DNA from: Mogibacterium sp.
GTDB lineage: Bacteria > Bacillota > Clostridia > Peptostreptococcales > Anaerovoracaceae
Length of the DNA stretch: 58,189 bases
NCBI GenBank assembly: GCA_017510725.1
Contig: JAFWMD010000036.1
Span: forward strand, 1-58,189
Reading direction: 5' to 3'
Part shown: positions 39,293-47,093 of the stretch, piece by piece
Numbering within the stretch: position 1 is the first letter of the stretch
Layout: every line of letters begins with the position of its first letter
Position numbers and translations under genes: made by a program
The notes under the pieces: model-generated
Database searches by the model: none
Seen by the model: only the letters and a program-made list of their open reading frames with translations
Told to the model about the DNA's origin: nothing

Positions 39293-40023
39293 GCAGTGAG
39301 TCCTCGCGGAAGAAGGTCATTGCCATACTCAAGCTGATATTGCTCGTTATCATCGTTGCGGGCATACCGGCTTTTCTTTATCTGAGATATGGAAGCGGCC
39401 TGTTCAGCAAGGATACTGCATACAGCGTTCTCGAATATCTCAGACAGAACAGCAGGATCGCATTTCTGCTTATAATCGGCCTGCAGATAATCCAGGTCGT
39501 AGTCTGCATACTTCCGGGTCAGCCAATTCAGTTTGCCGCAAGCTACATGTTCGGAGTGGGGGCAGGATACCTGCTCTCTGTGACTGGAGCAGTTATTGGC
39601 ACCATGATATCATTCTATCTGGCAAAGCTGCTTGGCAGCGAAGCAATGCACCTCTTCTTCGGAGAGGAGAAGGTAAAGGAATATCAGCGCAGGCTTAATT
39701 CAGGAAAAGGACTTCTGCTGGCTTTTCTGATCTACCTGATACCGGGAGTACCTAAGGATCTGGTATCATATGCTGCAGGGATCTCCGAAATGCGCTTCAG
39801 ACCATTTCTCCTGGCAGCTACAGTCGGCAGATCACCGGCTATGCTCGGGAGCCTGCTTGTCGGTCATTTCTTCGGAAAGCAGAATTACATGGCCATGATC
39901 ATTATTACGGCAGTGATCGTACTATTGCTTCTGCTTTGCTTTTTAAAACGAAAGGAACTCATAGCATTTCTCGATAAGATCGAGATGCAGGATGCAGCGT
40001 CAGAGGAGAAATTCAATGGCTAA
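39289..40023 (+). CDS. TVP38/TMEM64 family membrane protein
   Basis: Integral membrane protein (244 residues) of the DedA/VTT superfamily. Hydrophobic helices start at about 12, 58 and 87; the conserved re-entrant segment ILPGQPIQFAASYMFGVGAGY is followed by GAVIGTMISFYLAKLLG and YLIPGVPKDLVSYAAGIS. Relatives are thought to move lipids across membranes; the substrate here is unknown. It overlaps the gene before by 4 bp and the YbaK gene by 8 bp. Confidence 0.85.
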   Translation: MSSESSRKKVIAILKLILLVIIVAGIPAFLYLRYGSGLFSKDTAYSVLEYLRQNSRIAFLLIIGLQIIQVVVCILPGQPIQFAASYMFGVGAGYLLSVTGAVIGTMISFYLAKLLGSEAMHLFFGEEKVKEYQRRLNSGKGLLLAFLIYLIPGVPKDLVSYAAGISEMRFRPFLLAATVGRSPAMLGSLLVGHFFGKQNYMAMIIITAVIVLLLLLCFLKRKELIAFLDKIEMQDAASEEKFNG

Positions 40024-40501
40024 AGAAAAGATACAGAAAACAAATGCAATGAGGCTGCTTGATTCAGCGGGGATCAGCTATTCAATGGCCAGCTATGACT
40101 ACGATGAGTCAGATCTCTCCGGAGTGCATGCAGCAAAGGAACTTGGTGTTTCGGAGGATATAGTCTTCAAGACACTCGTTACCAGGGGGGACGGCAATGC
40201 CATTTTCGTGTTCGTGATACCGGTAGCTGAGTCACTCGATCTCAAGAAGGCTGCAAAGGCATCCGGAAACAAGAGCATAGAGATGATACATGTAAAGGAG
40301 ATACTGGATATAACAGGATATATACGCGGAGGCTGCTCGCCTATAGGCATGAAGAAAGCCTACCCGACGTTCATAGATGAGACTGCAATACTCAGTGAAA
40401 AGATTTACTTCTCTGCCGGGAAGAGGGGAGTACAGATAATTCTGGAGCCGGAAGTGCTGGCAGAAGTAAGCAATGCTGAGTTCTGCGATCTTACAAAATA
40501 A
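40016..40501 (+). CDS. ybaK: Cys-tRNA(Pro)/Cys-tRNA(Cys) deacylase, YbaK type
   Basis: Trans-editing enzyme that removes Cys from mischarged tRNA-Pro. The YbaK fold shows YDYDESDLSGVHAAKELGV, VFKTLVTRGDG, and ITGYIRGGCSPIGMKKAYPT (catalytic Lys/Gly loop). The ATG at 40016, seven bases behind AGGAG, fits the family N-terminus (KTNAMRLLDSAGI) better than an upstream in-frame ATG at 39992, and gives 161 residues. It ends the long plus-strand operon run; a terminator follows. Confidence 0.9.
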   Translation: MAKEKIQKTNAMRLLDSAGISYSMASYDYDESDLSGVHAAKELGVSEDIVFKTLVTRGDGNAIFVFVIPVAESLDLKKAAKASGNKSIEMIHVKEILDITGYIRGGCSPIGMKKAYPTFIDETAILSEKIYFSAGKRGVQIILEPEVLAEVSNAEFCDLTK

Positions 40502-40534
40502 TATCAGAAAAACCCTCAACACCTTTGATTTCAA

Positions 40535-40565
40535 GGCTTTTCGCACACTGCGAAGGGCCCTTTTT
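40535..40565 (+). terminator. Rho-independent terminator after ybaK
   Basis: Stem GGCTTTTCGCA/TGCGAAGGGCC (with two G-U pairs) and a CAC loop, followed by CTTTTTATTT. Confidence 0.85.
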
Positions 40566-40582
40566 ATTTACAGAAACATTTT

Positions 40583-40657
40583 CGAACTTTTGTTCTGAAA
40601 AGTATTGACACGAAACGAACAAATGTTTATAATTCAAACATACCGAACATGCGTTTA
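40583..40657 (+). promoter_or_regulatory. Strong promoter with three LexA-type SOS boxes
   Basis: A consensus promoter, TTGACA (40605-40610), 17 bp, TATAAT (40628-40633), is surrounded by three copies of the Bacillus-type LexA site CGAAC-N4-GTTY: CGAACTTTTGTTCT (40583-40596) upstream of -35, CGAACAAATGTTTA (40616-40629) in the spacer and reaching the -10, and CGAACATGCGTTTA (40644-40657) just after the likely start of transcription. Copies 2 and 3 also fit the RNRY centre of the Bacillus consensus. LexA bound here would shut the promoter tightly, and DNA damage would open it. The match is direct; the LexA control is inferred. Confidence 0.85.
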
Positions 40658-40692
40658 ATTTTATTGTTTCATATATATAAATGGTGAATGAC

Positions 40693-41007
40693 ATGAAAGA
40701 GAATACAAGACATCATTATAGAATAGTAAACCCGTTCAGATTCTTCCTGTTTGTTGTGATCAGCATCATGATAATCGTATTTGCCGGATATACCGTGATC
40801 GGTGCCGGCAATGCTGAGGCTGCTGCTGTAAGAACATATGTCCAGGTAACTATTGATGAAGGCGACAGCCTCTGGAGTATCGTAGAAAGATGCAATAAGG
40901 ATGCCCACATCGATGTACAGAGTGCCATATACGATGTATATGAGATCAATGACATCGATGCAGCTGACATCCATCCGGGAGATAAACTCTTTATCCCGAT
41001 TTACTAA
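40693..41007 (+). CDS. SOS-controlled membrane-anchored LysM protein, YneA-like division inhibitor candidate
   Basis: Protein of 104 residues: short basic N-terminus, one transmembrane helix (about 14-36, PFRFFLFVVISIMIIVFAGY), then one LysM domain (about 50-103: VTIDEGDSLWSIVERC to IHPGDKLFIPIY). This is the layout of Bacillus YneA and relatives, which stop cell division during the SOS response. The triple SOS-box promoter directly upstream is the strongest support. The ATG at 40693 is preferred: GGTGA lies at a fitting distance, while the in-frame ATG at 40681 has no ribosome binding site. lexA itself, next to yneA in Bacillus, is not in the window. The symbol is left empty because orthology is not proven. 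Confidence 0.75.
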   Translation: MKENTRHHYRIVNPFRFFLFVVISIMIIVFAGYTVIGAGNAEAAAVRTYVQVTIDEGDSLWSIVERCNKDAHIDVQSAIYDVYEINDIDAADIHPGDKLFIPIY

Positions 41008-41492
41008 ATAGCTAGCAGCATATGTCGCTTCGACGTATGTCTAGAAGTGTGTTTTATTGACAGATCCGAAGTATTGACAGCATTTGTATCCCGGCGGTCA
41101 GTCTTCGGATCTTCAATTGCACTGATTTCACAGACCTCCGAAAATGCCTGAAAAACACAAGGTATCAGTGTTCCAAAGGGTGTAAAAAAATCGCTTAAAT
41201 CGAAAATAAACGCCTCGTTTTTTCGGCCTTTTTCAGCACAATCTTATAGATAATATAAGCATTGCAGATGTACCTGATTGATCCGAAAACCAGCGTCCAG
41301 GTATGAATGGATCATATGTATGACAGTATATATAAGCGCAGAAACACGAAGGCACTGCTGCTGATAATATAAATAGTATGATAATTAGAAATTATAAATG
41401 TAAATAAACAGGAGAGTGTATCAGAATAACTATTCCGGTAATAATTAATAATAAGATTAATTTAAATGTCATAAATATTAAGAGGGGTTCTT
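41008..41492 (+). other. Non-coding AT-rich gap with inverted repeats
   Basis: No convincing gene. A hairpin at 41017-41042 (AGCATATGTCG/CGACGTATGTCT) followed by GTGTTTTATTG may end the LysM transcript. A perfect 10-bp inverted repeat, AGATCCGAAG (41062) and CTTCGGATCT (41103), flanks a 31-bp loop. The rest is AT-rich with many stops on both strands. Confidence 0.5.
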
Positions 41493-41585
41493 ATGGCTGG
41501 AATTGCAATGGATACAGCGAATTGCGGGATTCAGTTGTTCTCAGTGTATAACTATTCCGAAAATTATGATTTTAGGAATAGTTAT
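41425..41585. repeat. Three copies of ATAACTATTCC (two direct, one inverted)
   Basis: ATAACTATTCC occurs at 41426-41436 and 41548-41558, and its inverse GGAATAGTTAT at 41575-41585. The last two form a perfect 11-bp stem around a 16-nt loop, inside the small ORF at 41493. They could be binding sites or decayed element ends. Confidence 0.6.
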
Positions 41586-41651
41586 GTTTCTAAAGCAGCA
41601 GTAACCCTTCTACTTGTAACCTCTCCATTATTTGTTACGCCAATCTCCTGA
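41493..41651 (+). CDS. Small ORF of unknown function (52 residues)
   Basis: ATG behind AAGAGGGG, a good ribosome binding site. The peptide starts MAGIAMDTANCGIQLF and ends in a hydrophobic stretch, AAVTLLLVTSPLFVTPIS. I recognise no family, and an inverted repeat lies within it. It could be a small secreted or membrane peptide or chance. The surrounding DNA is otherwise non-coding. Confidence 0.25.
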   Translation: MAGIAMDTANCGIQLFSVYNYSENYDFRNSYVSKAAVTLLLVTSPLFVTPIS

Positions 41652-41867
41652 TTATGTGTTGCAACCGTTGATGTTTCGTTTTCTATATCAGCTATGAAGG
41701 TTTGGGTCTATTAATCAGGATACAAAGCTAACAGTTCATTTTTGTTATATACGCGCACCTATTCGTGCATAATTATTCAATTTCAATATCAATATCAATA
41801 TCAGTTTAAAATCATAGTATTTGGATCGAAATCATCTAATACATTCAGATGTATACAAACAAAAAAC

Positions 41868-42008
41868 CTACCCTACAGGCTTACTTGAAATATTCGTATT
41901 TTTCAAAATGTCTTCACATCCATAAACAAATCCATAGTGATCAAAAAGGTTGAATACTGTGATTTTGCTGCTATATATGTCACTTACAAATACATTCCAC
42001 TCAAGCAT
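41868..42008 (-). pseudogene. Fragment of a small conserved hypothetical protein
   Basis: A 46-residue reading frame starts MLEWNVFVSDIYSSKITVFN and continues LFDHYGFVYG. This resembles the N-terminus of small proteins common in Clostridia (pattern WNVY..DIN..KI..YNIFDHGGF, full proteins being about 70-90 residues). Here it breaks off after about 40 residues, and no ribosome binding site is seen. I read it as a remnant; the family link is from memory. The ~400 bp around it otherwise holds only an (ATATCA)-type short tandem repeat near 41777-41805. Confidence 0.4.
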
Positions 42009-42065
42009 TTTTTCGTTTTTATGGGATCAACATTAGCTCATGTATATACTCTATCAGTTTGCGTG

Positions 42066-42306
42066 ATGCGTTTTTACACAAGTTGCCAAAAGAATATATG
42101 AGCTATGCCGTGAGCGCAAATGGACTCCAAACCATCTTGCGATCGTTTCTGCTGTGCCTCAGGCAACGATCAAGAGCATCCTGAACGGTGAAAGCCAGAA
42201 CCCAGGGATCGTCACCATTAAAAAACTGTGTGACGGATTCGATATATCATTGTCTGAATTCTTCACTACCCCCGAATTCGAGGAACTTGAACAGGAGATA
42301 AAGTAA
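42066..42306 (+). pseudogene. XRE-type helix-turn-helix regulator with a frameshift
   Basis: After 42085 the frame reads AKRIYELCRERKWTPNHLAI, then SAVPQATIKSILNGES and a C-terminal LSEFFTTPEFEELEQEIK, a normal small XRE repressor of about 78 residues. No start codon exists in this frame, because a stop lies just upstream. Removing one T from the run of five T's at 42071-42075 restores MRFTQVAKRIYEL from the ATG at 42066. Either the gene is broken by a one-base insertion or the base is a sequencing error. A terminator follows. Confidence 0.7.
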
Positions 42307-42351
42307 TCTTCGTAACAGGCATAGTACCCGTACATATGATCTCACTAAAAG

Positions 42352-42382
42352 ACCGACCCCGCAATTCTTGTGCGGGGTCGGT
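42352..42382. terminator. Bidirectional terminator
   Basis: Perfect 12-bp stem ACCGACCCCGCA/TGCGGGGTCGGT with a 7-nt loop. On the minus strand it is followed by CTTTTAG, ending the hyuA-hyuB-cyclophilin operon; on the plus strand it follows the XRE gene. Confidence 0.85.
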
Positions 42383-42389
42383 ATGTTTA

Positions 42390-42962
42390 TCACTGCCATG
42401 TCAGCGGCAGGTCCCGGTGCTGCATCCGGACGGGGTCCGGAAATGTCTGCCCGCCCAGGTCGAGCTCCACCGACAGGATCACCTGCGGTTCAACAGGTTT
42501 GTTGACTTCGACCCCGGGATACGGGAAGTCGGTCACGGGAAGGGTTTCGACCTTCTCAAGCCGAAGGATTTCTTCCCATCCTCCGGTCACCCTGCCGAAC
42601 ACAGGATAGATGCCTTTATGCTCCGGGAGGTCTCTCAGAGGAAAGAAGAACTCCCCGCCTGAAAGGCCCGCTTCACCGTATCCGCCCATGCAGACACATC
42701 CCGGATGCGAATCCAGAGGTTCGATCTCAGGGTGCAGCTGCGATTCGTACGGGATCAGGTAACGGGCTTCTTCTTTTCCGTAGCCGGTGTAGCTGACATC
42801 GATCCAGCTGCCCGGTACGATGCGCTCGATGGCGTGTCCGTCCATCAGGCCGCGTGAAGCAATATAGATGAAACTGGCGACAGTGTTCGGAGCGGCATCC
42901 GGCAGCAGCTCGATCACGATCCTGCTGCCGTTCGCCATTTTTAAAGTTGCAATCGGATTCAT
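42390..42962 (-). CDS. Cyclophilin-type peptidyl-prolyl isomerase-like protein
   Basis: Cyclophilin fold of 190 residues: MANGSRIVIELLPDAAPNTVASFIYIA, then IERIVPGSWIDVSYTG, then the late GVVFGRVTGG-like segment YPVFGRVTGGWEEILRLEKV. Typical isomerases read FHRVIPGFMIQGGD; here the Arg is kept but the Phe and Gln are replaced, so catalysis may be weak or changed. The ATG behind GAAGGA is preferred to a TTG at 43013, which would translate the 15-bp tandem repeats. It is the last gene of the operon with hyuB and hyuA, an unusual partner for them. GC content is high. Confidence 0.75.
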   Translation of the reverse strand: MNPIATLKMANGSRIVIELLPDAAPNTVASFIYIASRGLMDGHAIERIVPGSWIDVSYTGYGKEEARYLIPYESQLHPEIEPLDSHPGCVCMGGYGEAGLSGGEFFFPLRDLPEHKGIYPVFGRVTGGWEEILRLEKVETLPVTDFPYPGVEVNKPVEPQVILSVELDLGGQTFPDPVRMQHRDLPLTWQ

Positions 42963-42979
42963 CGTTCCAGATCCTTCGT

Positions 42980-43037
42980 CCAAAGTTTTTCGTGCAAAAG
43001 TCTTTCGTGCCAAAGTTTTTCGTCAAAAGCCTTCATC
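42980..43037. repeat. Four tandem 14-15 bp repeats
   Basis: Units on the plus strand: CCAAAGTTTTTCGTG, CAAAAGTCTTTCGTG, CCAAAGTTTTTCGT and a weaker CAAAAGCCTTCATC. They fill the hyuB-cyclophilin gap just upstream of the cyclophilin start. All frames through them are partly open. Confidence 0.75.
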
Positions 43038-43049
43038 AATTGCCCGCGG

Positions 43050-44786
43050 CTATACCTCGGCTGCGGCTCTGGCTTGTGTGACGCCCTTAACTTCGTAGGT
43101 CTCAGGGTCTACCAGGACGCCATAATCCGCTTCTGCCTGCTCGGCTGTGATGTACTCGTTCTTGACATCCCAGGCGACTTTTTCCGGCGGTCTTCTGAAC
43201 GGATCTCCGTATCCGCCTCCGGTCGCTGTCGTCATACGTACAAGATCGCCGCGGTTCATGACACGTCTCGCGACGATGCCCTGCGGACCGGACTGTGTCC
43301 CGTCGGCATCAATGAATTCAAAGTAATTGATCGATCCGTCTTTGCCGCCGGCAGCACCCCATACAGGCCACTTGTTGCGGCCGAAAGAGGCTGTGAAGGA
43401 CTGGTTGTCGTTCATGGACAAATACGATCTGACAGCACCCGCGCCGCCTCTGTATTCACCGGCGCCCGCACCGTCACAGTGCAGGCTGTGCTCAGCGACT
43501 CTGATGCCATAGCGGATCTCGGCCATTTCTACAGGTACGTTGTAGGTCTCACCGTCACCGACGCAGAACTGTCCGACCTGGCCGTCATGTCCCATGCACG
43601 CGCCCCAGCCGCCGACTGTAGGTTCGATGATCAGATAGTCATTGCCAAAGTCCTGATGCTTTCCGGCCATGAGTACGGTGCAGACCGAGAGAAGGTGACC
43701 GGCGCCGAGGGATTCCGGGAAAGCAGGCGCAAGCGCGCGCCATACCAGGTCGATCGCGTAGATCATGCTCTCATAGTAGCAGGAAGTCGCCACAGGGCTT
43801 CTAGCCTGCATCACGCTGCCCGGTTCCGTCACGCAGCGGAGCGGAGCGAAAACTCCATCGTTTACAGCGAGCTCCGGTCCGATAATCGACATGAATACGA
43901 CCTTGACACCGGCGTATGCTGCTGTAGCTCCGGTGTTCACCGATCCGATGACCTCAGGGTCGCAGCCGGTGAAATCCGCCAGGAATTCATCATCCGTGAT
44001 CGTTACCTTGACCTTCAGATGGACCGGATTGCCGTGTCCGTCATCGTCCATGTACTCTTCCATTTCCCATGTGCCCTTTGGGAACTCTGCCATCCTGCGG
44101 CGGGCGACCATCTCGCCCTGCTCGATCAGACGCTCCATGGAACCTTTGACAACATCAGCTCCGTACTTCTCGCACAGCTCGCCAATACGGCGCTCGCCGG
44201 TACGCAGCGAAGAGATCTGGCCCCACATATCGCCCTGCGAAACCATCGGATAGCGGATGTTGCTTTTCATAAGATCCCAGACAGGCTCAACCAGTTCTCC
44301 CCTGTCCACGAGCTTGACTCCCGAGAAGCACAGCCCCTCCTGGAAAGTGTTGGTCGCGTCAGTCGCGAACGAGCCAGGCGCCATGCCGCCGATATCGCTC
44401 CAGTGCGCTTTATTGCCGGCAAAAGCAATCAGTTCATCTTTGTAGAAAATAGGCATGACCATGCCCACGTCATTCTTGTGCGTTCCTCCGCCTATGAACG
44501 GGTCATTGATGATGTACACATCCCCCGGATGGAGATTTTCCTTGCCGACTTTGTCTACGACAGCGCAGATCATCGGCGAGATCATTCCGATAAAGCCGGA
44601 AACTCCGTTGCCCTGCGTCAGCAGGCGGCCTTCCGCATCAGCTATGCCGCTGGCGTAGTCCAGCGTCTCATAAATGATCGGGCTCATCGAAGTCTGGGCA
44701 AAAGCATAGAATATCTCGTTGCTGACAGCAATGAGCGAATCCTTGACGATATCCAGTGTTACCGGATTTATATTCTTGTTATCCAT
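43050..44786 (-). CDS. hyuB: Hydantoinase B/oxoprolinase family protein
   Basis: B subunit (578 residues) of an ATP-dependent hydantoinase, 5-oxoprolinase or acetone/acetophenone-carboxylase-type enzyme. Family blocks: YASGIADAEGRLLTQGNG, DVYIINDPFIGGGTHKNDVG, NKAHWSDIGGMAPGSF, and near the end GGYGDPFRRPPEKVAWDV. Start ATG overlaps the hyuA stop (TAATG), so the two are coupled. AGGTGC-type ribosome binding site inside hyuA. The substrate is not given by sequence; no permease or carbamoylase is nearby. GC content is clearly above that of the housekeeping genes. Confidence 0.88.
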   Translation of the reverse strand: MDNKNINPVTLDIVKDSLIAVSNEIFYAFAQTSMSPIIYETLDYASGIADAEGRLLTQGNGVSGFIGMISPMICAVVDKVGKENLHPGDVYIINDPFIGGGTHKNDVGMVMPIFYKDELIAFAGNKAHWSDIGGMAPGSFATDATNTFQEGLCFSGVKLVDRGELVEPVWDLMKSNIRYPMVSQGDMWGQISSLRTGERRIGELCEKYGADVVKGSMERLIEQGEMVARRRMAEFPKGTWEMEEYMDDDGHGNPVHLKVKVTITDDEFLADFTGCDPEVIGSVNTGATAAYAGVKVVFMSIIGPELAVNDGVFAPLRCVTEPGSVMQARSPVATSCYYESMIYAIDLVWRALAPAFPESLGAGHLLSVCTVLMAGKHQDFGNDYLIIEPTVGGWGACMGHDGQVGQFCVGDGETYNVPVEMAEIRYGIRVAEHSLHCDGAGAGEYRGGAGAVRSYLSMNDNQSFTASFGRNKWPVWGAAGGKDGSINYFEFIDADGTQSGPQGIVARRVMNRGDLVRMTTATGGGYGDPFRRPPEKVAWDVKNEYITAEQAEADYGVLVDPETYEVKGVTQARAAAEV

Positions 44787-46831
44787 TACTGCACCTCCAT
44801 TTCAACGATGAGATTGCCGAACTTGTCCACCCTGAGGCTTTGTCCCGGACAAACGACTGTCGCGGTAGTCGGCTCCTCGACGACCATCGGTCCCTTTGCC
44901 TCAAAACCGCATCCGAGCTTGTCTCTGTCATAGACCGGTGTTTCGACCCAGCCGTCTCCCGCGAAGAAGACCTTGCGGATCTCCTTGACCGCTTCTTCGG
45001 CTCCGCCTTTGTGCGGCTCGATCTCTCTGAGTGATGGCTTGTGCAGTCTTCCGAACGCGATGAGGTGCAGATTTACGATCTCCGCAGGAGTGTCATCGAG
45101 ACGGAATGTATAGAAATGCTCGTGAGTCGCATGGAATCTCTCCATGATCTCAGCTTTGTCCTCTTCCTTCCATGGGACCGCAGGAGCGTAGACCTGTACG
45201 GTGTGTTCCTGTCCCATGTATCTCATGTCTATGATGTATGAGAAAGCAGCCTGTTCCTGAGATACGCCTTCAGCAGCGAAGACCTCGCCGGCTTCCTTCT
45301 CCATCGACGCCCAAAGCGCGTTCAGCTCATCGACCGGCGCTTCATTGAGCGACATGATCTTGGTGCGGATAAAGTCGTGGCGGATGTCTGTCATCAGCAT
45401 GCCCCAGGCAGAGAAAACAGAAGCCGCTACCGGAACGATGACTTTTCCTATGTTGAGTTCCTTCGCAAGGCTCGGGCCGTGGATCGGACCGCCGCCGCCA
45501 AAGGCGACCATCGCAAAGTCTCTCGGGTCATAGCCTCGGCGTACCGATATCAGTTTGAGTGCGTTGTTCATATTGGAGTCCGCGACTCTGATGATGCTCT
45601 CAGCAGCGCCGTCAGCATCCTGACCGAAATGCGCGCCGATACTGTCCGCGAGCGCTGCGCGTACCGCGTCAAGATCTACATCCATGTCAAAATTCTTGGC
45701 GGAAAGTCTTCCGGCTATCAGGTTCGCGTCCGTCGTCGTCGGCTCCGTACCGCCTTTGCCGTAAGCCACAGGCCCCGGCAGAGCGCCCGCGCTCTTTGGC
45801 CCGACCTTGAGCGATCCCGCTTCATCGATCCACGCGATGGAACCGCCGCCGTTTCCGATCTCTACGATATCTACGACCGGCGCCATGATAGGATATCCGG
45901 CATTGCGCTCGTCCTTCTCGATGAAATACGATGTCGTGACTTTGACCTCGCCGTCATCGATCAGAGAACATTTTGCCGTAGTACCGCCGACGTCAAAAGC
46001 GATGATGTTCTTCTCGCCGATGAATTTGCCGAGTATCGATGCGCCGAAGACGCCCGCTACCGGACCGGACTCAACGACATTGACCGGGGTGATTTTGGAC
46101 TGCTCGAAGGTCGTCGTGCCGCCGTTGCTCTGCATGATATATCTGCTGCCCTCTACTCCCGCTTCGGACAATCTGCCGTCGAGACGGTCGATATATGAAG
46201 ATGCCGCCGGCATTACATAAGCATTGAGCACAGCCGTGGATGTTCTCTCATACTCACGCCATTCACGTGTGATATCCACAGACGGGCTGACATAGACTTC
46301 CGGCCAAAGCTCTCTGACGATCTCCGCTGTCTCACGCTCATGCGCTTCGTTCGCATAAGAATTGATATAGCAAACGGCGATTGCCTCGACCCCTTCCTTC
46401 CTGAAATAGTCGACAGCGGCCTTGATGTCATCCTTATTCAGAGGAACGACGACTTCACCGTTGTATGCCATACGCTCCTCGACTTCTCTCCTGAGATAAC
46501 GCGGAACGAAAGGCTCCGGCTTCTCAAAAACCATGTTGAACAAATCCGGTCTGTTTCCTCTCGCAAGTTCCAGAATGTCTCTAAACCCCTTAGTTGTAAT
46601 CAGGCCGGTCTTCGCGCCCTTGCGCTCAGTAAGCGCGTTGATGATCGTTGTCGTACCGTGGAAAAACTCAGTGATCGACTTGAGATCGATCCCGCTCTTC
46701 TCCATGACCTCCATGACACCCTGCTCAAAATTCGGCGGTGTCGTGTGCGCCTTTTCCAGCACCAAAGTCCCCTGATCATCGATCGCGACCAGATCGGTAA
46801 AAGTACCTCCGATATCTGTTGCTGCCCGCAT
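44786..46831 (-). CDS. hyuA: Hydantoinase A/oxoprolinase family protein
   Basis: A subunit (681 residues) with two ASKHA-like ATP sites: the start MRAATDIGGTFTDLVAID and FDVGGTTAKCSLID near 290. Other family blocks are EFFHGTTTIINALTERKGAK, GGSIAWIDEAGSLKVGPKSAG and MVAFGGGGPIHG. The ATG behind AAGGGGGAA is preferred to the in-frame TTG 75 bp upstream. It heads the operon hyuA-hyuB-cyclophilin. The complex uses ATP to open a cyclic amide or activate a carbonyl; which one is unknown. High GC suggests acquisition or different selection. Confidence 0.88.
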   Translation of the reverse strand: MRAATDIGGTFTDLVAIDDQGTLVLEKAHTTPPNFEQGVMEVMEKSGIDLKSITEFFHGTTTIINALTERKGAKTGLITTKGFRDILELARGNRPDLFNMVFEKPEPFVPRYLRREVEERMAYNGEVVVPLNKDDIKAAVDYFRKEGVEAIAVCYINSYANEAHERETAEIVRELWPEVYVSPSVDITREWREYERTSTAVLNAYVMPAASSYIDRLDGRLSEAGVEGSRYIMQSNGGTTTFEQSKITPVNVVESGPVAGVFGASILGKFIGEKNIIAFDVGGTTAKCSLIDDGEVKVTTSYFIEKDERNAGYPIMAPVVDIVEIGNGGGSIAWIDEAGSLKVGPKSAGALPGPVAYGKGGTEPTTTDANLIAGRLSAKNFDMDVDLDAVRAALADSIGAHFGQDADGAAESIIRVADSNMNNALKLISVRRGYDPRDFAMVAFGGGGPIHGPSLAKELNIGKVIVPVAASVFSAWGMLMTDIRHDFIRTKIMSLNEAPVDELNALWASMEKEAGEVFAAEGVSQEQAAFSYIIDMRYMGQEHTVQVYAPAVPWKEEDKAEIMERFHATHEHFYTFRLDDTPAEIVNLHLIAFGRLHKPSLREIEPHKGGAEEAVKEIRKVFFAGDGWVETPVYDRDKLGCGFEAKGPMVVEEPTTATVVCPGQSLRVDKFGNLIVEMEVQ

Positions 46832-46917
46832 AATGATTTCCCCCTTCTTATAAAACCTATCAGAAATAACTTGCAGAATAGATAAAGCAGCAATTGAATC
46901 GCCCAATTAATTGCGGT

Positions 46918-47093
46918 TATTAGCGTCGGGCGATTTTAACCACTCTGGGTCGGGCGATAATCGCCAATTTGAGTCAGAACAAAATAACCAAATTCTATTA
47001 TGATTTGAATGTGCTGTTATTGGCTTTTTTCATCCGACTGTGATTGGTTAAAATCGCCTGACTCTGAGTGGCTGTTTCAGCCCGACTCTAACA
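46918..47093. mobile_element. IS21-like MITE, about 176 bp, with a direct repeat at its flanks
   Basis: The left end reads TATTAGCGTCGGGCGATTTT, and the right end on the minus strand TGTTAGAGTCGGGC. Each end repeats the GTCGGGCGAT core internally (at 46925 and 46949; inverted near 47056 and 47081), as IS21-family ends do. No ORF lies inside. The flanks carry a direct repeat, CGGT, extended to CGGTTAT at 46914 and 47094, which looks like a target duplication. Element type is inferred from the end structure. Confidence 0.65.

Noticed and set aside
41777-41805. Short ATATCA tandem repeat considered as a CRISPR-like array
   Set aside because: Units are only 6 bp without spacers; simple AT-rich repeat.
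43074-44933. Long plus-strand ORF of 619 codons
   Set aside because: Antisense to hyuB; the high GC content reduces stop codons in the opposite frame.
45377-46198. Plus-strand ORF of 273 codons
   Set aside because: Antisense to hyuA in the GC-rich block; Arg-rich composition typical of shadow frames.
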